NCBI GenBank assembly: GCA_946800325.1
Contig: OX326958.1
Location: 64,274,366-64,338,365, forward strand
DNA: 64,000 bases
Direction: 5' to 3'
From: Luzula sylvatica
Taxonomy: Eukaryota > Streptophyta > Magnoliopsida > Poales > Juncaceae
Under the pieces are notes generated by a model. That model was not told where the DNA came from. It ran no database searches and saw nothing but the letters and a program-made list of their open reading frames with translations. This document shows positions 37,256 through 49,710 of the stretch, one piece after another. How positions within the stretch are numbered: the first letter of the stretch is position 1; each line of letters begins with the position of its first letter. The translations under genes were made by a program, and so were the position numbers.

Positions 37256-39508
37256 TGGTCTCGAACGAACATTTTTAATGGATTTTGTTTTTATTACAAG
37301 AAAATAAAATAAAAAATTAAATGGAAAAGACTTTGTGGTCATCCATCCATTGATGTCAAAGAAACTTGAATCCATAACTTCTCACAACATATGATTTTAT
37401 TGTATCACATCCAACCAGTGACGAATCTCGACAATATTTTTTTTGAGAGGGGGGTCAAATGAAAACTGATTCTGAAATTACATTACACGATTATTTTGAG
37501 GAAGATCAAACAGTACATTTTACAGTATTATACTATTAAAATATACTGAATTACTAGATATATATAACATTGGGACGAAAATTTAGTGAGAGGAGGGGCT
37601 TCTGACTCGATCCGCGCATGTACTAACTAGCCAAGGAACCCATTAACCTAGAAAATAATAAATAATAATTATAACATACAGTAATACCTACACCTTTGGA
37701 GCCTTCAAAACTCTCTCAGCTTCTCCGTACTTCTAATATCGAGCGTGTACCTCAAGTTTCTTTTGAAAGTGAAAGACGATATGGAAGGTCACAATTCTGA
37801 CGAATAATATGTACTTTTTTACACCATTAAATTGGAATGGTCAAACCAGTCCTTTTCGAGTTCTTTTTCATTATTTCTCACGTGGTATGAGGATGACTGC
37901 TAGAAAAAAGAAAAAAGAAAAGAAAAAGGTAGCGTGTGACTAGTAGTGACATTAATTGACCACGAGAATTAAAAGGACCAATTTTAAATTCTTACTCCAA
38001 AAGGCCTGAAAAATATCAAATTGTAATAATCATTTTCTCGACGCAATCACTTTTCCAAGAGAAATTTAAACAATAAGGGGCTGTATGGTTCGTGTGTTTT
38101 GGAAAATGTCCTGACAAAGAGTATGGCATGAAATTGCATGTCAAGATATATTATTTCTTGACATACTATATTATCATGTTTGGTCGGTACAATTATTTAT
38201 TTCATGACATACTATTTCAACAAAAATATAAAAATTCTAAACATTATCTATTTATAAAAATAACATATTTGTACTAAATTATTGTTATAAAAATACTAGA
38301 CATGTACACTTCACTTCATTCATCATTTACTTCCTAGTTTATTGACATGTCCCCTCTTAATACAATTTATAAATTATGTGCAGTATATATTGGAAAATTT
38401 CCCCTTGAATTAACAGATAAAACGTCTACTTTAATGCTTGTTACATATGTGTGTAGGATTCGAGAGGGAAAAAATAGGCAGGACATAAGTATTTAAAACA
38501 TGTATAAAATTGATTTTGATTGCCCGTTATATATACAAACTATCCAAAGTTGAAAATAATGCAAGAATTATCATTGTAATTGTAATTGTAGGACATAAGT
38601 ATTTAAAAGTTGAATGTGAGACATTAAAGATCATATATTGTGATAGAATGTGCGTTCAAGTTTCATTGACATCAATTGATGGAAGATATATGAGTCTTCT
38701 TTATTTATTATCAAAAAATAAAATTATCATTGTACCAAATGAAATTTAATTTGAATTACGGTCTCGAGGAAAAAAATAAGGATTTAGCATATATGGAAAA
38801 ATAATTATCTAGAATCATAATCAATAAAACTCTCAAAAAATCATGAACATAAAAGTTCAAAAAAATATTCACCTTCGTAAAAATAAAATCGTATGCTATG
38901 TGTGTATATATCAAGGGGCCTAGTTTATAAATTTAATTTCATACCCGATCCGGACCACCCCACGAATTAAGACCAGAGTGGCATTTGTAGTTAATGCCGT
39001 TGTACAAGTTCGGTCTAATTCGGGATCGGGAATAATATGACTGATTATGATTTACGGATTGTAAAGTTCGTTGTGTTGTTAGCGTTAAATAAAATTACAT
39101 GGTAATAATATGAGTCAAACTTTCTTATAAAACATAAGCCTGTCATTTTCAATTTGAATATTTTCGAGCCTATTGTTTGAAATCTAAAATTATGTACATT
39201 ACATTGATAGAAAATAATAGACTTCTCTCTCATTTGATTGTATATGGAGTATCGAGCTTGTGTTAAAAATAGATTTGAAATTTCAATAAAGACTACTAAA
39301 TTGTAACGACATATTAATAACAATGTGATTATCATCCCTTCATCATCTTGAAATCGACAAATTATATCGAGAGAATCCTATAGCCGAACTCTGCAAAACT
39401 CAATTCAGCCTTCCCCTCGAGAAACCCACAATTTCATCTCCTAAATTATCTTATTTATTTACTTACTTACGAACAAACAAATAATCATCATAAATCCCGT
39501 ATGAAAAA
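37256..39508. other. Intergenic DNA
   Basis: No gene seen on either strand. AT-rich, with a short repeated phrase aggacataagtatttaaaa at 38480 and 38590 and nothing else of note. Confidence 0.45.
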
Positions 39509-42500
39509 TTAGGGTTTGCGCAGTGCAGAAGCAGCGCCCATAACAACGGCCATTACGATGCCGAGGCCGGCTCCGAGAGACGCGCCAACTGCTGCAGCAG
39601 TAATCGAATTATCTTTTTTTGGAGGATTATTTTTCGCATTTAATGACGCTTCTCTCTCTCTTTCCAACTCTTGCGATAATCTCTCTTTTGCTAGTTCCTA
39701 TTACGATATTTTAAAAGAAAAGCCGCGCTAGCAAAACTAACACAAAATATCGGTAATATTATGAAAAAAAAAGTACCTGAAAAGCTACTTCCTCATTATT
39801 ACGAAGAACGCTATGCACAATTTCTCTTAACTCGTTCACGCCCTCAACAGGCATGACCGTCTCCTTTCTCTGAAACGTCAGAAATGAGATTCTTCTAGAA
39901 CCTTCTTTCAAGGAAGACCCATTCATCAAATTCGGCATAAAAAACGGACTCGAATTCACAACCGCAGTTAAATTCGAAGATGCTTTATACGCCTCCATCG
40001 AAGATCTTATCAATTTCTCTTGTTGGTGGGCACTCACTGAATATTTATTTGTTATTGCAAAAATCCAAGGGATTTGGAGAGATTTGGCTTCGTTCAAGAG
40101 GAGAGATAACGCGGGGCCCGAATTAGAGTTGTTTGGCTCGATTGGATAATTTGGTATTTTGTGAGACAAGTTATGCACGAGAATAATTAAGTCGGTTTTT
40201 TTGGTCAAGTCTTGTGAACCTAATTGGAGCTCATCTCTGAATCGAACTGCCTTTGAATTCAAATCCTGTCGAAATGAGAATGAAAATATAGATCAATATT
40301 TATTATTTAAAGTAAAATTAGAAGTATTTTAATTTTAATTTATACCAGTAAGTTTAAACTAGTTGAATCGAGATAGCATAAACCATCAAAAACTCCTTCT
40401 CTAGACTCAAGAAGTGAATGAAAATCTAAATTGGGAATGTTCTTTTCTCCAGCTTGACCCAACATTGCTCTAAATAAGGATGTTTTACCAGAACCCTACA
40501 ATATTAAATAATTTCAAATTAGCACTTCAAGTTCACAATACAATCATTATGCAATAATCGTTAGTACCTCGAGACCAAGCAATCTGACGCGTCTTGTTCT
40601 CACATGAACCTCTTTGCGTACCGTGACGAAATCGCTGGTACAATAAATCACAAAATTATCAAAACCCTCAGCGGTACCCCTTTTTCTCTCCTCGAACAAA
40701 GACCCCAAATTGCAGTCTGGTACAGAGTCTGAAATTGGAGAAACATAAAGAGGAAGCAAAGATTCTTCTGTGAGAGGATATATGGGTGGTTTTTTCAATG
40801 GAGGCCCCACTAAAATCCGTATCTTTTGCAAATCAGGGGCGGTTTCGTGATTTGGTAAATACGAGGGTTCTGGTGGTAAAGATTCCACTGCAGTTGAGCA
40901 CCTATATTGATAAAAATATTATAATAAATGCCTTTTATTTATGAAAAATCGAGAAAGAAAGTAAAAACTGTACCAGTTTCCATTAAGGTACGCCTGAACG
41001 AGAGTACAGAGATCAAGACCATGGCCCAAAACATCGACTTTTAAGGGCTCGGAGTTCTTATCGCCAGGTACGCCAGTCCATCCAAGTGGTACGATAGAAG
41101 TAGCGGTACGAATAGTAGGGGGCTCAACAATGTGCCCTAATTCCACTTTATCTGCTTCTGAGAGACCCAATAATTGCTGAAGATGCGAGAATTGGGGGAG
41201 TTGGTCCATGCTCACAAACGGTGATAGGTTTGAACTCATGCACGATTCATATATTCTTCACAAAAAAAAATCAAAATTAAATCTCTCCAAATAAATTAAT
41301 AATATTAAAAAAAAATAAAAAAAGAACTTACTTTTGGAAGCGGGACCTATAAGATCGCATGGAGTGAGATTGGAGTCTATCTTTCAATTCAGTTATAACT
41401 GACCTCACCTGTAATTGCCTTTGCCAAGTCAAAGCACTTTGAATGAGTACATAAATAATTAAAATAAAATTATAAGTAAAATCATTAGTTAATTTTAGTA
41501 ATTTTTACCGATGTCATTTTCGAGTATTCCGAATCTGAAAGGGACTTCACCGATAAATCACCCAAGAGGTATAGCTACATATGAATTAAACGTGCCAATA
41601 TTAATTACACAATAAAGCACACAATGTTATAATCTTAAAATTAATACTAATAATTTAATATTAATATCAGTATTGAAGAGAAGAAATGTGACCTGTCCAA
41701 ACGGCACATAGGATGGTAAAGAAGGCACTCTGCCCCATTGCTTTGAACCCTCAATTCCATTTTTATTATTATTACTATAATTATTGTTATTATTATTAGT
41801 TTTGTCAGGAAGTGGTGCCAGAGATATCCCTTGTGATCCTTCGCATATTTCAAGAGATTGAGTCTCCTCTTCATCTTTTTCACCCAATATACTGTTATTA
41901 TTATCATTATTTATCTGGCCATTTTTATTTCCAAATTCTTTAATTTTCTTCAGATTATTCGTCACGGCCTCAATCGGTACCAGTTTCGAGAGTCTCCAAA
42001 ATGAGGTTTGAACAGGACCCAGGCCGAGAACTAGAGGAGGTTGGGAAGCGTTCTCTTTTTCTGTCTGTTTTTTGAAATTTAAATTCGATTTTTTGTTATT
42101 TTCTTCGAGATCTAGGGTTTGAGTTGTGTTGTTGTAGTGGTGGAAATAGGCTGGAGAGAGGAGTCTCGGTACCAAATCTTCTGGTATGCAATAGGTTTTG
42201 AAGTAATTTTGCCACCCTTTTTGATGTACATAACTAAAAAAATAATAATAATAAAACTGAATTATTAATATGATTACCCAAAACTGGTAGCGATTCCATA
42301 TATCTAAAATATCATATTTACCCTTTTTGATGTACGTGTGATATTTTTATTATTTTGGATTTTTAGAAGGGTAAAATAGTAATTTTAAATGTTTAATCGT
42401 TAATTTTAACGGAGAAATTTGATGGTTTTTAATTTTTGGGTAAATATGATATTTTAATTTTAAGAAGGGTAAATATGTAATTTTAAGTTTAGAAAAGGGT

Positions 42501-43333
42501 AAATATGTAAATCCCCCGAAAATTAAAAGTACTTACTCTCTTAGTGCTTCATTTCCTACAGGTGGCTGAGAAAATGTAATGCATTTAACCTGAAGCATTC
42601 CATTATTATTATCATTATTATTTTCTTTTGACCGAGATGACGATGCCGCGCCTCGAAGAATTGCAAGCGTAGCTAACACAGCAACCTGTCACGAATAAAT
42701 TAGGGTTATTATTGTAAAATGTATATTTCATTAATCGAGGAAAATAACGATTAAAATTGGTAATTCAAATTTGACACATACTGCGCCACCTAAGGAGTGT
42801 CCGCAAAGTACGAGCTTTCGATTCTTCTTCTGTGCGAGATTGTATAATTCCGATGCTGGAATTCCCTTCGCTCGAGCTAAGAACCCCTACAATTTTTCAG
42901 AATTTCAAACTTCTGCAATTATTCAAGCCCAAATGTTTAGATTTACTATATCGTACCTTATGAGCTGCTGGTTTTGATTTCTTTAAGCGTTTTGGTTTTC
43001 CATTAGGTGGAATATTAGGGTTTTCTTCGTCGCCTTCATTTATTTCAACCATATCAAGATATTCTGACGCGTCTTCATGAAATATGGCCCCTTGAAGTAT
43101 ATTCATATCAGCAATGAAATCTCTATAAATATAAAAAATAAATAAATAGTGCAAATAAATCCAAGAATTTGAAACTGAAGAAAGGTATTGAATTGAAAAT
43201 ATGTTGCTTTGTCGTACCTGTAGTGTTTCGTACCAATAAATGAAGCGAACAATGTGTCCCCGTCCTCGGCTAATAAATATCTATACGTGTTTAAAGGTTT
43301 TAAGTGAGATTAGGACAAAAATTAGCCTTGATT

Positions 43334-43385
<52 letters not shown>

Positions 43386-44119
43386 TGTGTACCTGTGAGG
43401 TACATGATCCAAAGAAGGCTGTACACGTTCGAGTGAAACAACTTGGCCTCCAAAATCAGATTTAAATTTGTTTATAAATCTCATCATCTCTGAAACAGGT
43501 CTCTGACATTCAGAAAAAAAATAATAAGCTTATACAATCTGAAAAAAATCGTTAGAGTTTGAGTTTACTAATTTCAAAAGCCCCAATATGTAATATAAAA
43601 TTTCAATGGCATATAAGTAGAGAAAGCTAATACAAAATGGGCTTCGGTGTTAATTCTTGTAAAATCCCACATTTAGACTGTACAGAATTCATCCCTCATA
43701 AAAAATCAAAACAGGAAAAAAAAAAAAAAGTGATTTTATGCGCAAATCCCTAAATTCATAGCGCAATTTAACTGATTCAATGAGAATTCTAGTTCAAACC
43801 TAGTATTATAGAAATAGTTCGATCAGTAATTTACCTTGTAAACACACTCGGCTAGGATCATGGAACAAAGAACCTCTTGCAAATCCGCAACGGACTCAGC
43901 TTTCACTGCACGGCACAATTCAGCCAATTGATTTTTCCTTAACTCGAGTTCTTCTCTGATTCTCCGCTTCTCCTCCTCTTTCCCACTCCACGGCGGCCAT
44001 TGCCATTGCCAACCCCGCCACGTCGGAAGCCCTTGAAGCACCGGATTCTGCCACGTCGCCTCTATCCTGGCCGTCTGATCCTTTATCCAAGTCTCCACCC
44101 TACCCTTCAGAGAAGGCAT
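39509..44119 (-). CDS. Class-3 lipase with C-terminal P-loop domain (At3g07400-like)
   Basis: Fourteen exons on the minus strand: 43835-44119, 43393-43502, 43218-43280, 42957-43122, 42782-42886, 42537-42685, 41693-42233, 41509-41574, 41332-41408, 40974-41255, 40568-40901, 40346-40495, 39777-40265, 39509-39697. Phases close exactly for 1001 residues. The N-terminal part resembles the plant lipase family of Arabidopsis At3g07400: DFGGQVVSLERVQPSLDHVP, then the nucleophile elbow LVLCGHSLGGA (catalytic Ser) and ITFSQPPVGNEALRD. The middle has LSPAYFHHYN, a variable Asn-rich segment and RTATSIVPLGW. The C-terminal part has a Walker A motif, GLEGSGKTS, spanning an exon junction, then a GTPase-like region (DLIILVHNLSHKIP, FAITNKYSVS), ending in a Gly/Ala-rich tail (AAVGASLGAGLG) that may insert in a membrane. 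Start at 44119 by family; a Met at 44137 adds six residues. Substrate and location unknown to me. Confidence 0.93.
42285..42525. mobile_element. MITE-like insertion in a lipase-gene intron
   Basis: Built from aatatcatatttaccctttt on the left and repeated gggtaaatatg on the right, ending gtaaatccccc. The left terminus is eroded. The same family is in the PRD1 intron at 55388-55613 and as a relic near 10.1 kb. Confidence 0.6.
43337..43391. repeat. GT microsatellite in a lipase-gene intron
   Basis: A GT dinucleotide run that ends two bases before the donor of exon 43393-43502 as read on the minus strand, so it forms a CA run right after the splice donor. Confidence 0.9.
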
Positions 44120-45900
44120 TGCAGAATGAGCGAGCAAGAACGAGAGAGAAAACGAGAGAGAGATGAGAAATCAAGAAATAGAGGGACGTAAGTGAAAATT
44201 AGCAAAAGCGTATATGCTTTGAGGATCGGCCAATAATAAAACAAATTTTCAGGTATTTTCATTTCTCACACAATTGCAAACTCCAACAATCAATAAAGAC
44301 TTGAAGAAAATATCAGCCAAATATTCAATGTCTCCTAAAAATTAATTTATTCAACTAACTCCCGAATTATTAATTATTAATTTTATTCAATTGACTCCTA
44401 TTCCTCTATTAGTTACTTTTAAAAAAATTAATAAATTATTTGTGAATAAAAAAATTAAAAAATATATATAATTAAAATTAATAAGTTTTTTAATTATTTG
44501 TGAATAAATTTCTCCATTACTTTTAAATAATATATTATAAAATATTGTGATGAAAAAAAGAGACAGGATCTAGTTGAGAAAGAGATCAAATAGAGGTAAA
44601 AAATAAAAGAGAGATATTAGAGTGAGCGAGAGAGAGAGACATGCTTGGTTTTTTTTCTTCCTACGATTTTATTTCTCTCTCAACGTTGAGTAAATATGAT
44701 ATACTTATAGTTATGTTTTATTATAATTTAATAAATTTTTGAAATTCTATTTTTTTTTCTCTCTTGCTCACATCCAAAAGTAATATAATTGTGAATTAAA
44801 ACGACAAAAACTTTTTGATAAGAAAAACAAGTGACCTGACGAAAGTCACAAAATCCAGTATTTTGCATCCAACGTATTGATTGTATTCAGACCCACTTTA
44901 ACATTTAAATTCACTTTTAAACTCTTTCGATAGTAACTTTGGCGAAATTTCTCTCTTTCGCCAAACTTTCAGGCGAAATAGCTAGTTCTGCAAATTGGGC
45001 AATTGGTGCGCTATTCTTGCAAATTGGATTTTTTTGCTCAAGTTTGTTGGATCCTTGCTCCTTGGACTCTTGCCCATTGCGACCATTGCAATTTCGTCAA
45101 CCTAACAACGGAAAAGTCGACTCTCATAATCTTTAAATATATGTCGAGGAATTTGCGTGGTATGATTATTCGGGAAATTTGCACGGTATGATTCTTCGGA
45201 AAAGTTGGCTCTCATAATCTTCAAATAGACTAGGAGGCACCCCCGCTCCGCTTCGAGAAAATACAAAATAGAGAATTTATGATGCGAAATTATTACTTTT
45301 CTTTCATAGTTTATTTTAGAAAATTATAAAAAATGTATTTATCTTCTAATTTTGTATGCAATTATGAAATAATCATGTCATGTATTTTAAATATTATAGA
45401 ATATATATATCTTATTTTGATAGTTGTGACTTGTAAGATTATCAAGAACTTTTGGTTCATGTTTTGTTCTAAATTTTATAATGATATACATGATTCATTA
45501 TACTATACATATGCTATTATTATTTTATTTTATCTAACAATATTATATATACACTATAATTTCAAAGATACGAATAAGTATTTTTTCAAAAAGAACTAAC
45601 TTCTTAATTCCCGTGTAAATATTTTCAAAATGAAAAATATTATTTAATTTTTCTTACAACGAAATAGAAATATATGTTTTTTTCTCATTTCTCCTTTCAC
45701 GGGAGCATAAATAACTTTACAGAATTGAGTAAACATTATACTATGAATTTATTTATATATATTAAAATAAGTATTATTATGAATTTCTTAGATATTAATA
45801 TTATATTAATATATATTATGAATTTATATTAAAATAAGTATTAATATGAATTTATTTAGATATTAAAATGGTATTAATACGAATTTATTTGTATATTCTT
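44120..45900. other. Intergenic DNA
   Basis: Upstream side of the lipase gene. At 44935-45060, tggcgaaat/cgccaaact and caaattgg words form short direct and inverted repeats. No gene supported. Confidence 0.4.
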
Positions 45901-46640
45901 AGTACATTCGTTTTATTTGCCCATTATTGTGTCTCTTTGCATGATTGGCTACAAAAATTATGCAACACTGAATCTTGCTCATTATGGTGACTCGTTACAC
46001 GATCGGCTACGAAAGTTATGAAACACTAAATCTTGCTCATTATTGTCACGTGTTACATGATTGACTACAAAAATAAAAAAAATAGACATGTGTCATGTTC
46101 TCATGTATTTGAAAATTTTATTATATTAAAATATACTATGAATTTATTCATATATTAAAATAAGTATTAATATGAATTTATTTAGATATTAAAATAGTAT
46201 TAATATAAATTTATTTAGATACTCTTAGTACATTCATTTTATGTGTCCATTATTGTGTCTCATTGTACGATTGGTTATAAAAAAGTATGCAAACCCGAAT
46301 CTTGCTCATTATCGTGACTCGTTACACAATTAGCAACAAAAATGATAAAATATACAATAAAAATGACACATTTCCTGTTGTTGTTCATTTGACATTATTG
46401 TGACTCGTTACATGATTTGCTACAAAAGTTACGAAACACTTAATCTTGCTCATTATCGTCACTCGTTACACGATTGGCTACAAAAAGAATAAACATAAAA
46501 TCAAAAAATGGATGTGTGTCATGTTCTCATGCATTTGGAATGCTCATTATTATCATTAGTTACACTATTGACTATAAAAATAATAAAACATAAAATCAAA
46601 AAGTGACACGTGTCATGTTCCGATGCATTTGAAATTTTTA
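45901..46640. repeat. Nested tandem repeats (about 57 bp and about 326 bp)
   Basis: The phrase agtacattc...ccattattgtgtctc recurs at 45901 and 46227, a 326-bp period. Within it, 55-60-bp units with ttgctcattat, gactcgttacacgattggct and acaaaa repeat seven or more times. Non-coding. Confidence 0.8.
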
Positions 46641-47290
46641 ATACTATAACATAATGTCAAGGAATTTGCTCTCATAATCACCATGTATCTTTTTCTTTGT
46701 TTGCAATTAGTTCTTTTTGGTTTAGGTTATGATTAAAGTCATTAGTTTTAGTCGTTCGATTTGGCAAATTGATATGAGCTGTTAATCCTTTGCTACCCTA
46801 ATATACTCCGCATGTGAGTCAATGGCAAAAGAACGCATTATATCGTAAGCAACAAATCAACGAAATGAAAGTCTACGAGCATTTGAAAGCAAAAAAAAAG
46901 AAGAAAAAAAACGAGGATGTAAACAACATTTTGCATATTTAACGGGTAATAATTTCAAAACCTGACCAAATTGTGTTTTATAGTCACAAGATATTTTTAA
47001 CTCAAGAGACATATTTTTTGGGTTGTCTTAATGAATTATCTATGGATTTCTAACGTGAAATTTTTTAATTTGGCTCGTTATATGAAATAGAAACATACCA
47101 TCAACAATATTATACACATCATAGTTGATACGTTAATGCTTAATTTTAATATTAAAATTGATCATTTTATTATAAACAAACAAATAACAATATTACAATA
47201 CATAAATATTATACAATACATATCCATTTTTAGTGTGCACGTCCAATTATGTTGATATACTATCTTTAACCGTACTATATGATATGATTT
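46641..47290. other. Intergenic DNA
   Basis: No gene. AT-rich lead-in to the duplicated promoter block. Confidence 0.4.
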
Positions 47291-47952
47291 TTTACTCTTC
47301 TTGTTCCAGTATAAATATTTTTTTCATCTTGAATTTTTTTTTTTTCAAATAACAAATGTATTTGGATCTCCAAATTAATTTGATTTGTAAAAATTGAAAA
47401 AACAGTAGCATTTTTTGTCGTTTTCAAAATCTTATTTTTTTAGTTGATATTTGGAACTTAAAAATGGAAACAGACCCAGAAATCGACTTCAATCTTTTTT
47501 GGGTCAAAAATGATTTTTTTTTTTACCTTTCGAAAATTTTCCAATTACAAATGTATTTTTGAAGTCTATAAGTATTTGCTTTGTAAACAATAAAATAGAG
47601 AACAGTAACACACTTCTTTTTCCAAATCTTGAATTTTTTTATTTGATATTGGGAACATAAAATAAAAAAAATAAAAGGGGAAAAAGGGACCAAACCAAAA
47701 CAATTGTTATAACAAACGTCTTCATTAGTACTTCGTTTTCTTTCACTGTATTCTTATTAGTTAATAGTTATAACTTATAACCCATATCCATAAGACAGAC
47801 AAGAAATATTTCATTGCTTTCATTGTCTTGGTCCATGCTGAACCGGTTTCATTTAAATATTTCTTCAATTTCTTTAAGATGCGCGGGAAGGAATCATATG
47901 AAATGTTAAACATCTCCAACATTTCACACCCAAAAAATCACCCTTAATTAAC

Positions 47953-47960
47953 TATATAAA
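47953..47960 (+). promoter_or_regulatory. TATA box of the orphan first exon
   Basis: tatataaa sits in the context aactatataaactttcac, 106 bp before the ATG at 48066. The equivalent box in the downstream copy is at 49595. Confidence 0.6.
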
Positions 47961-48065
47961 CTTTCACTCCCGTTCCATCAATCACATTCTAGTATTTTCT
48001 CTAAACTGAAAAAAACAAGATTTGATATTTTTTCAGAAAAGAGGTGAAGAATTAGGAAGAACAAA

Positions 48066-48078
48066 ATGGCTTTGATTG
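48066..48078 (+). other. Orphan or alternative first exon
   Basis: aaaATGGCTTTGATTG|gtaagtg encodes MALI plus one base, an exact counterpart of exon 1 of the gene at 49711 (MVLI, same phase, same donor). No exon-2-like sequence follows before the second promoter copy. It is either a dead duplicate or an alternative transcription start spliced to exon 2 at 50355. Confidence 0.5.
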
Positions 48079-49594
48079 GTAAGTGTTCCAACTTTTCAAA
48101 ATTTGATTTTTCTTTTAAATTAGTAAAATTTTGTTTTATTTTTGATATGCAATCATGCAATGTATTCGTGATTCGATTTTTGTATTGTACAACTTCTTTC
48201 GGTTTGTAGAGTAAGAGACACAAAAAAACATATGTTGAAAAATGTTTGATCTTTATTGGCATTAATTGACGAAGAATATATCTTTTTTTATTTATTATAA
48301 AAAAAAAATTATATATAAAAAAATTATTTAATTAATCAATGGAATTTTAAAGTCGGTTTGGATTAAATTGTAGAATATTTGTGAAAAGTGAGTTATTTTT
48401 ATGATTTTTCAAAATCAAAATGAGGAACAGGTAAAAAATGTTCTTTAAAAACATGTACTGTTTTTTTTTTCTTTTCAAAATCTCCTGAATGAATGTTCTC
48501 AAGAAGTTTTATCATACTTACATTCCTTGTTTTTACGCCTTGCGAGTTGGGTTCGAGTCGAGTCATTTCGGCTTCGATTCACTATGAAATGCAGGGCAAC
48601 GATTGCAGGTCGTTCATTTTTTGAGATTGTTAGGGTTTTGGGCCATTTCGTTTTTCGAGGCATTCGATTTTCGATTAAATCAATTTTCAGGTCATTTGAT
48701 TATGGATTTGTTCAGTATTCAAGTCATTCAGTTTTGGTTTTGTTCGGTTTTCGAGCTATTCGATTCTTGAATCGATCGGATTCGAGGTTATTCGGGTTTT
48801 AAAAAATTTGATCTCCATGTCATCCGTGTTCCGGGACATTTAATTTTTGGGTCACTCCCATTCTAAAATATTTGGTCTTTGATTCACTACGTTAAAGAAC
48901 ATTTATTTTTCGAATCAATCTTATACAAGTCAATTCAAAGTTAAAATAAATATGTATATAGACTATAGTTGTAGTAATTTGGATTTGTTTTATGATAATT
49001 CAGATTATTTGATTTGTTTTTCGGATAATGTGTTTAGAGATATGTTTTGTAATGTTAATATGTGCACGTTGTTTTAATATATCAATTTTAGCGTTTTTAT
49101 ACAATTACGTTAATATACTTTTTTTTAACAGTGCTATAAATTTTTTAATTGTAAACTATACTAGATTTTGTTCCGGACATAAATATTTTTACATCTTGGA
49201 CTTCTTTTTTTCAAATAACAAATAAATTTCGATGTTTATATTTATTTTATTTGTAAAAGTGAAAAAAAGCATTTTTTTGTTTTTGTTTTCAAAATCTTAT
49301 ATTTTTTTCACATTTGAAACTTAAAAATTAAAAGCGACCCAAAATCGCCTTCAATTTTTTTGGGTCAATATGATTTTGTTTTTTACATTTTGAAAATTTT
49401 CCAATTACAAATGAACCAGTGCTTAGACAGACCTTAGTAATGACTATTAACCTTGTTTTCATATCATGGTCTTTGATGAACCGGTTTCATTTAAATATTT
49501 CTTCAATTTCTCTCAGTTGAGCGGGAAGCATGGAATCATATGAAATGGTAAACATCTCCAGCATTTCCCTCCCAAAAAATCACCTTTAATCAAC

Positions 49595-49602
49595 TATATA
49601 AA
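49595..49602 (+). promoter_or_regulatory. TATA box of the modular gene
   Basis: tatataaa in caactatataaactctcag, 109 bp before the ATG at 49711. Conserved in the upstream duplicate. Confidence 0.65.
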
Positions 49603-49710
49603 CTCTCAGACCCCCCATTCAATCAATCACATTCTATTATTTTTCTCTCAACTGAAAAAACAAGATTTGATATTTTTTCAGAAAAGAAATTACGAATTAG
49701 GATGAACAAA

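Larger units (their letters stand above)
47291..48190 (+). repeat. Upstream copy of a duplicated promoter and first exon
   Basis: This block is repeated, diverged but collinear, at about 49165-49840. Shared runs include tcaaataacaaat, ggtttcatttaaatatttct, catctccaacatttc (catctccagcatttc in the other copy), tgatattttttcagaaaaga and gattcgatttttgtattgta. The upstream copy has extra sequence at about 47530-47690. Similarity stops shortly after the first exon's donor. Confidence 0.8.

Noticed and set aside
41647..41907. Overlapping frame inside the large lipase exon
   Set aside because: Out of frame with the conserved lipase sequence; a shadow of the real exon.
48527..48802. 91-codon frame between the duplicated promoters
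   Set aside because: It is made of degenerate ttcgattttcgag-type repeats and does not connect to either first exon.
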